Part shown: one piece after another, positions 61,791-64,000 of the stretch
Position numbering within the stretch: the first letter of the stretch is position 1
Layout: the number at the start of each line of letters is the position of its first letter
Assembly (NCBI GenBank): GCA_031254105.1
Contig: JAIRVB010000031.1
Location: 29,581-93,580, forward strand
Direction of reading: 5' to 3'
From: Chitinispirillales bacterium
Lineage (GTDB): Bacteria; Fibrobacterota; Chitinivibrionia; Chitinivibrionales; Chitinispirillaceae
Length of the DNA stretch: 64,000 nucleotides
Made by a program: the position numbers and the translations under genes
The notes under the pieces: model-generated
What the model was told of the DNA's origin: nothing
The model's database searches: none
The model's input: only the letters and a program-made list of their open reading frames with translations

Positions 61791-64000
61791 TTAATTTTTT
61801 GTTAATTTTATCTCTATTTTTTCTATTCTTCTACTTTCCCCTGTGGTGCCAGCCATAGCTCCATTTGAGACCCAACTCAGCCAACCCTTATTTTGAACAT
61901 GTACCCGATAGGCAATGTTATATCCCGCCGGCGCATTTACAAGTCTAATTTCAACCGCTTCCATTCTTTTCCAATCACCTGTGGTTCCGCCGGTTTGACC
62001 ATCACGAACCCAACCTTTCCATCCATCACCCTGAATATGCGCTCTATACTCAACACCCATTCCCGGCGGCCCATTCAATATTTTTATTTGTATCGCTTCA
62101 GTCTGATAATTATCGTATTTCCCAGTTTCCTGCCCGTCATAAGCCCAGCCTAACCATTTTTTATCAGAAAACAGCCACGATGTCCCCCACCAACCGCGCT
62201 TGGAAACATAAACGCGGTATGCGACATTTCCTGTTATCGGAGTATTATCCGGACATCCTTGAAATTCATCAATCCACACCGCGTGTTTTTTCAGACAAGC
62301 CAAATGATCTTCATCATTAAAAGTTTTTCCTGCCTGTACAATTTTCTTTACATCTTGAACGATAGCTTCTTCTGAAGGAGCATCAATAACTGGTATTGGT
62401 TTGTAAACCCAGCCAAAAAACCAAAACCATTTAACTTCACGTGTGCGGGCTCCATCATTTTTTATATAATCCAAACCGATCTCATTATTATGATAATCTT
62501 GAGCAACCTCAAGCGGCTTACCGGGTCTCTTGTCACCTGATTCATGAGCATCTAATAATCCTTTAGCAAACGCCACAACAGAATTTAAATTGCCCCAAAA
62601 GATTGCTTTTATATCATGACATTTTTCTACAATTAGTGCAGCAAACAATGCATGTCTGAATGCATCCGCTTCGGTTCCTACCCTATCCATACCAGGATAA
62701 TGCTCCACGTTAGTATAGTATATAGCACTTTTTCTGGCTATATAAACACATGGGCCACATAATGGGTAATCTCGCATATATGCAAGTTCTTCTTGATTAA
62801 TATTTAAATGATCATAAAAAGGATTTGATGCCGCTGCTAAATTTTGAACTTTATTCAAAGAATTTAATGTGCTATTGAAATCCAGATTGTTATTAAAATA
62901 AAACTCCACTCCTTTGACAATTTCATAATATTGAGATGCCGCATAATACCCGATAATATCGGATAAATTAGAAACGACCTCTCCCTGTGTCAAATTTGGA
63001 AAATCATCAAATATCGGCTGAAGTGTAGCGGTATTTTCGGATAATGTGTCAAAATCGAAACTGGGATAGTTTGACAGTACCGATTCCATAATATCACCAA
63101 AAACATCCAATGGAACCACTGCGCTGTCATTTGGAAATGGATTCATATACTCACGATAATAGTCACCTGTATAACTTAATACTTCATGAGGAACGCCTCT
63201 CAAAAGAGCGGAAAGAGGGAATAACTTTGGGTTATTTTCCGGACTTACTCCGTATATCGGTTTACCACTGCTGTTAAGTATTGCGATTCTGTTTGTTTTG
63301 ATAAAAGAGCCTGACTGCGGATTGGAAAAATCATTTGTAATATCCCAGTCCGACCAGTCACTGTAATTCAACCCAAACGATAAACCGGAATTATCGGGAA
63401 ATGTTTCGCCGGATTCAACGCTAATATCTTTGAAAATCATGATCGCTTTATAAACATTATTTCGTACTCTTACATATTCAATATTACTGCAATTTGGTAA
63501 GTAGTATTCAGACAGAATTGGTTCTTTTCCATCTTCAGTTGTAAAATAGTATACAATAGAAAAGCTGCTTATTGTTTGCGTCCCGGTGTTTGTAAAATAG
63601 ATACGCGGTGTTGATTGATTCAACGAACCATAAGACTCGTCTCTTGCATAAACATCTATGCCTGTCTCACCGGCAGGCAAAGGGAAAACAGGTTCTTGCC
63701 CCGCGATCAATGCGCCGTTTGTGTTATAAACCGGTATATTGTTATTCGGAGCAAACGTATTACCCGCGATAAACGATGGATTATCGCCTTTATACATGCC
63801 TGTCCAGTCTGCATAATGCAGCCCAACGCAGTAACCGTCATTATTTGGGAGTACCCCGCCAGCGGGAAGTACATTATTAGCCCCGTCAAACTTAACCCTG
63901 TAAACGTCATTGTTGACTTTTTCCAATGAAACTTCTATATCCGGCGTCCACCATTTTTCCAATACCAATGTTTTTGTGGAAGGGACTGTAACGTAGTAAT
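61791..64000 (-). CDS. Secreted-type CBM3-like/AFRHA-DAHE domain/ChW repeat protein, 5' partial
   Basis: The frame is open to the window end (reading YYVTVPSTKTLVLEKWW), so the true start is outside. At least 736 residues are visible. Positions below count from Leu at 63968. The C-terminal half of a CBM3-like domain comes first (about 1-90, VGLHYADWTG), then a full CBM3-like domain (about 103-235: PRIYFTNTGTQTISSFSIVYYFTTED and GLNYSDWSDWDITNDF). A middle region has AFRHA (436-440), DAHE (473-476) and HNNEIG (493-498), resembling DUF6973-type hydrolase-like domains. Three ChW repeats end the protein (about 583-725: YRAHIQGDGWKGWVRDGQTGG). Likely extracellular; the enzymatic role of the centre is unknown. 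Confidence 0.78.
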   Translation of the reverse strand, partial: YYVTVPSTKTLVLEKWWTPDIEVSLEKVNNDVYRVKFDGANNVLPAGGVLPNNDGYCVGLHYADWTGMYKGDNPSFIAGNTFAPNNNIPVYNTNGALIAGQEPVFPLPAGETGIDVYARDESYGSLNQSTPRIYFTNTGTQTISSFSIVYYFTTEDGKEPILSEYYLPNCSNIEYVRVRNNVYKAIMIFKDISVESGETFPDNSGLSFGLNYSDWSDWDITNDFSNPQSGSFIKTNRIAILNSSGKPIYGVSPENNPKLFPLSALLRGVPHEVLSYTGDYYREYMNPFPNDSAVVPLDVFGDIMESVLSNYPSFDFDTLSENTATLQPIFDDFPNLTQGEVVSNLSDIIGYYAASQYYEIVKGVEFYFNNNLDFNSTLNSLNKVQNLAAASNPFYDHLNINQEELAYMRDYPLCGPCVYIARKSAIYYTNVEHYPGMDRVGTEADAFRHALFAALIVEKCHDIKAIFWGNLNSVVAFAKGLLDAHESGDKRPGKPLEVAQDYHNNEIGLDYIKNDGARTREVKWFWFFGWVYKPIPVIDAPSEEAIVQDVKKIVQAGKTFNDEDHLACLKKHAVWIDEFQGCPDNTPITGNVAYRVYVSKRGWWGTSWLFSDKKWLGWAYDGQETGKYDNYQTEAIQIKILNGPPGMGVEYRAHIQGDGWKGWVRDGQTGGTTGDWKRMEAVEIRLVNAPAGYNIAYRVHVQNKGWLSWVSNGAMAGTTGESRRIEKIEIKLTKN

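Noticed and set aside
1..64000. tRNA or rRNA genes
   Set aside because: No T-loop plus acceptor-stem arrangement or rRNA core sequence was noticed; GGTTCGA-like matches fall inside coding genes. A covariance-model scan would be needed to be sure.

Overview
The window looks like a chromosome segment of an anaerobic, Gram-negative, polysaccharide-using bacterium. The best guess is a Fibrobacterota-like lineage (Fibrobacter/Chitinispirillum type); this is inferred from gene content only, as there is no rRNA in the window. Supporting signs are outer-membrane beta-barrels and lipoproteins, periplasmic murein enzymes, large secreted proteins ending in FlgD-like or sorting-type C-terminal domains, a GH5 cellulase, a CBM3-like secreted protein, an Rnf complex, and a flavodiiron/rubredoxin/superoxide reductase set. 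I saw no tRNA, rRNA or CRISPR array.

Layout. 1-4.7 kb: 3' part of ychF, a PBP4-type peptidase, an MBL hydrolase, an FmdB zinc ribbon and obg. 4.8-7.1 kb: a BspA-like LRR surface protein converging on a DUF4416 gene. 7.4-13 kb: rnfCDGEAB, interrupted by a 24-bp-arm inverted repeat. 13.4-14.3 kb: an Rpn-type nuclease. 14.3-28.3 kb, nearly all minus strand: malic enzyme, GH5 cellulase, U32 tRNA-hydroxylation protein, thioredoxin, a barrel protein, MltG, a large multidomain lipoprotein, a HAMP-like membrane protein and a VWA surface protein. 28.8-36.8 kb, plus strand: ispG, an HD-GYP protein, the oxygen-defence operon (flavodiiron fusion, a 50-aa rubredoxin, desulfoferrodoxin) and a LysM lytic transglycosylase. 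37-50.4 kb, minus strand: ftsY, two HDOD paralogues, an mtaB-STAS-mutL operon, an EvgS-like hybrid kinase with a companion REC protein, and a disordered membrane-anchored protein. 51-59 kb: two beta-helix/GLUG proteins without signal peptides, a GerW protein, glgA plus a GH57 enzyme, and mnmD. 59-64 kb is accessory: a broken XRE repressor carrying an IS630 remnant, a lipoprotein, a barrel protein, and a 5'-partial CBM3-like/AFRHA-DAHE/ChW protein.

How the parts fit: Rnf, malic enzyme and the oxygen-defence operon suit a strict anaerobe that couples ferredoxin to an ion gradient and must scavenge O2 and superoxide. The cellulase, CBM3-like protein and BspA and VWA surface proteins suit life attached to plant polymers. 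GlgA and the GH57 enzyme suit storage of glucan. Intergenic DNA is rich in small palindromes. At least two MITE-like copies share terminal repeats with the IS630 remnant. The most testable novelties are a rubredoxin with a CxC instead of CxxC metal pair, a possible intragenic antitoxin in the Rpn gene, the MITE/IS630 pair, a tandem duplication that creates an upstream mini-ORF at the flavodiiron start, and the unusual domain combinations of the lipoprotein at 21.6-23.9 kb and the partial protein at 61.8-64 kb.
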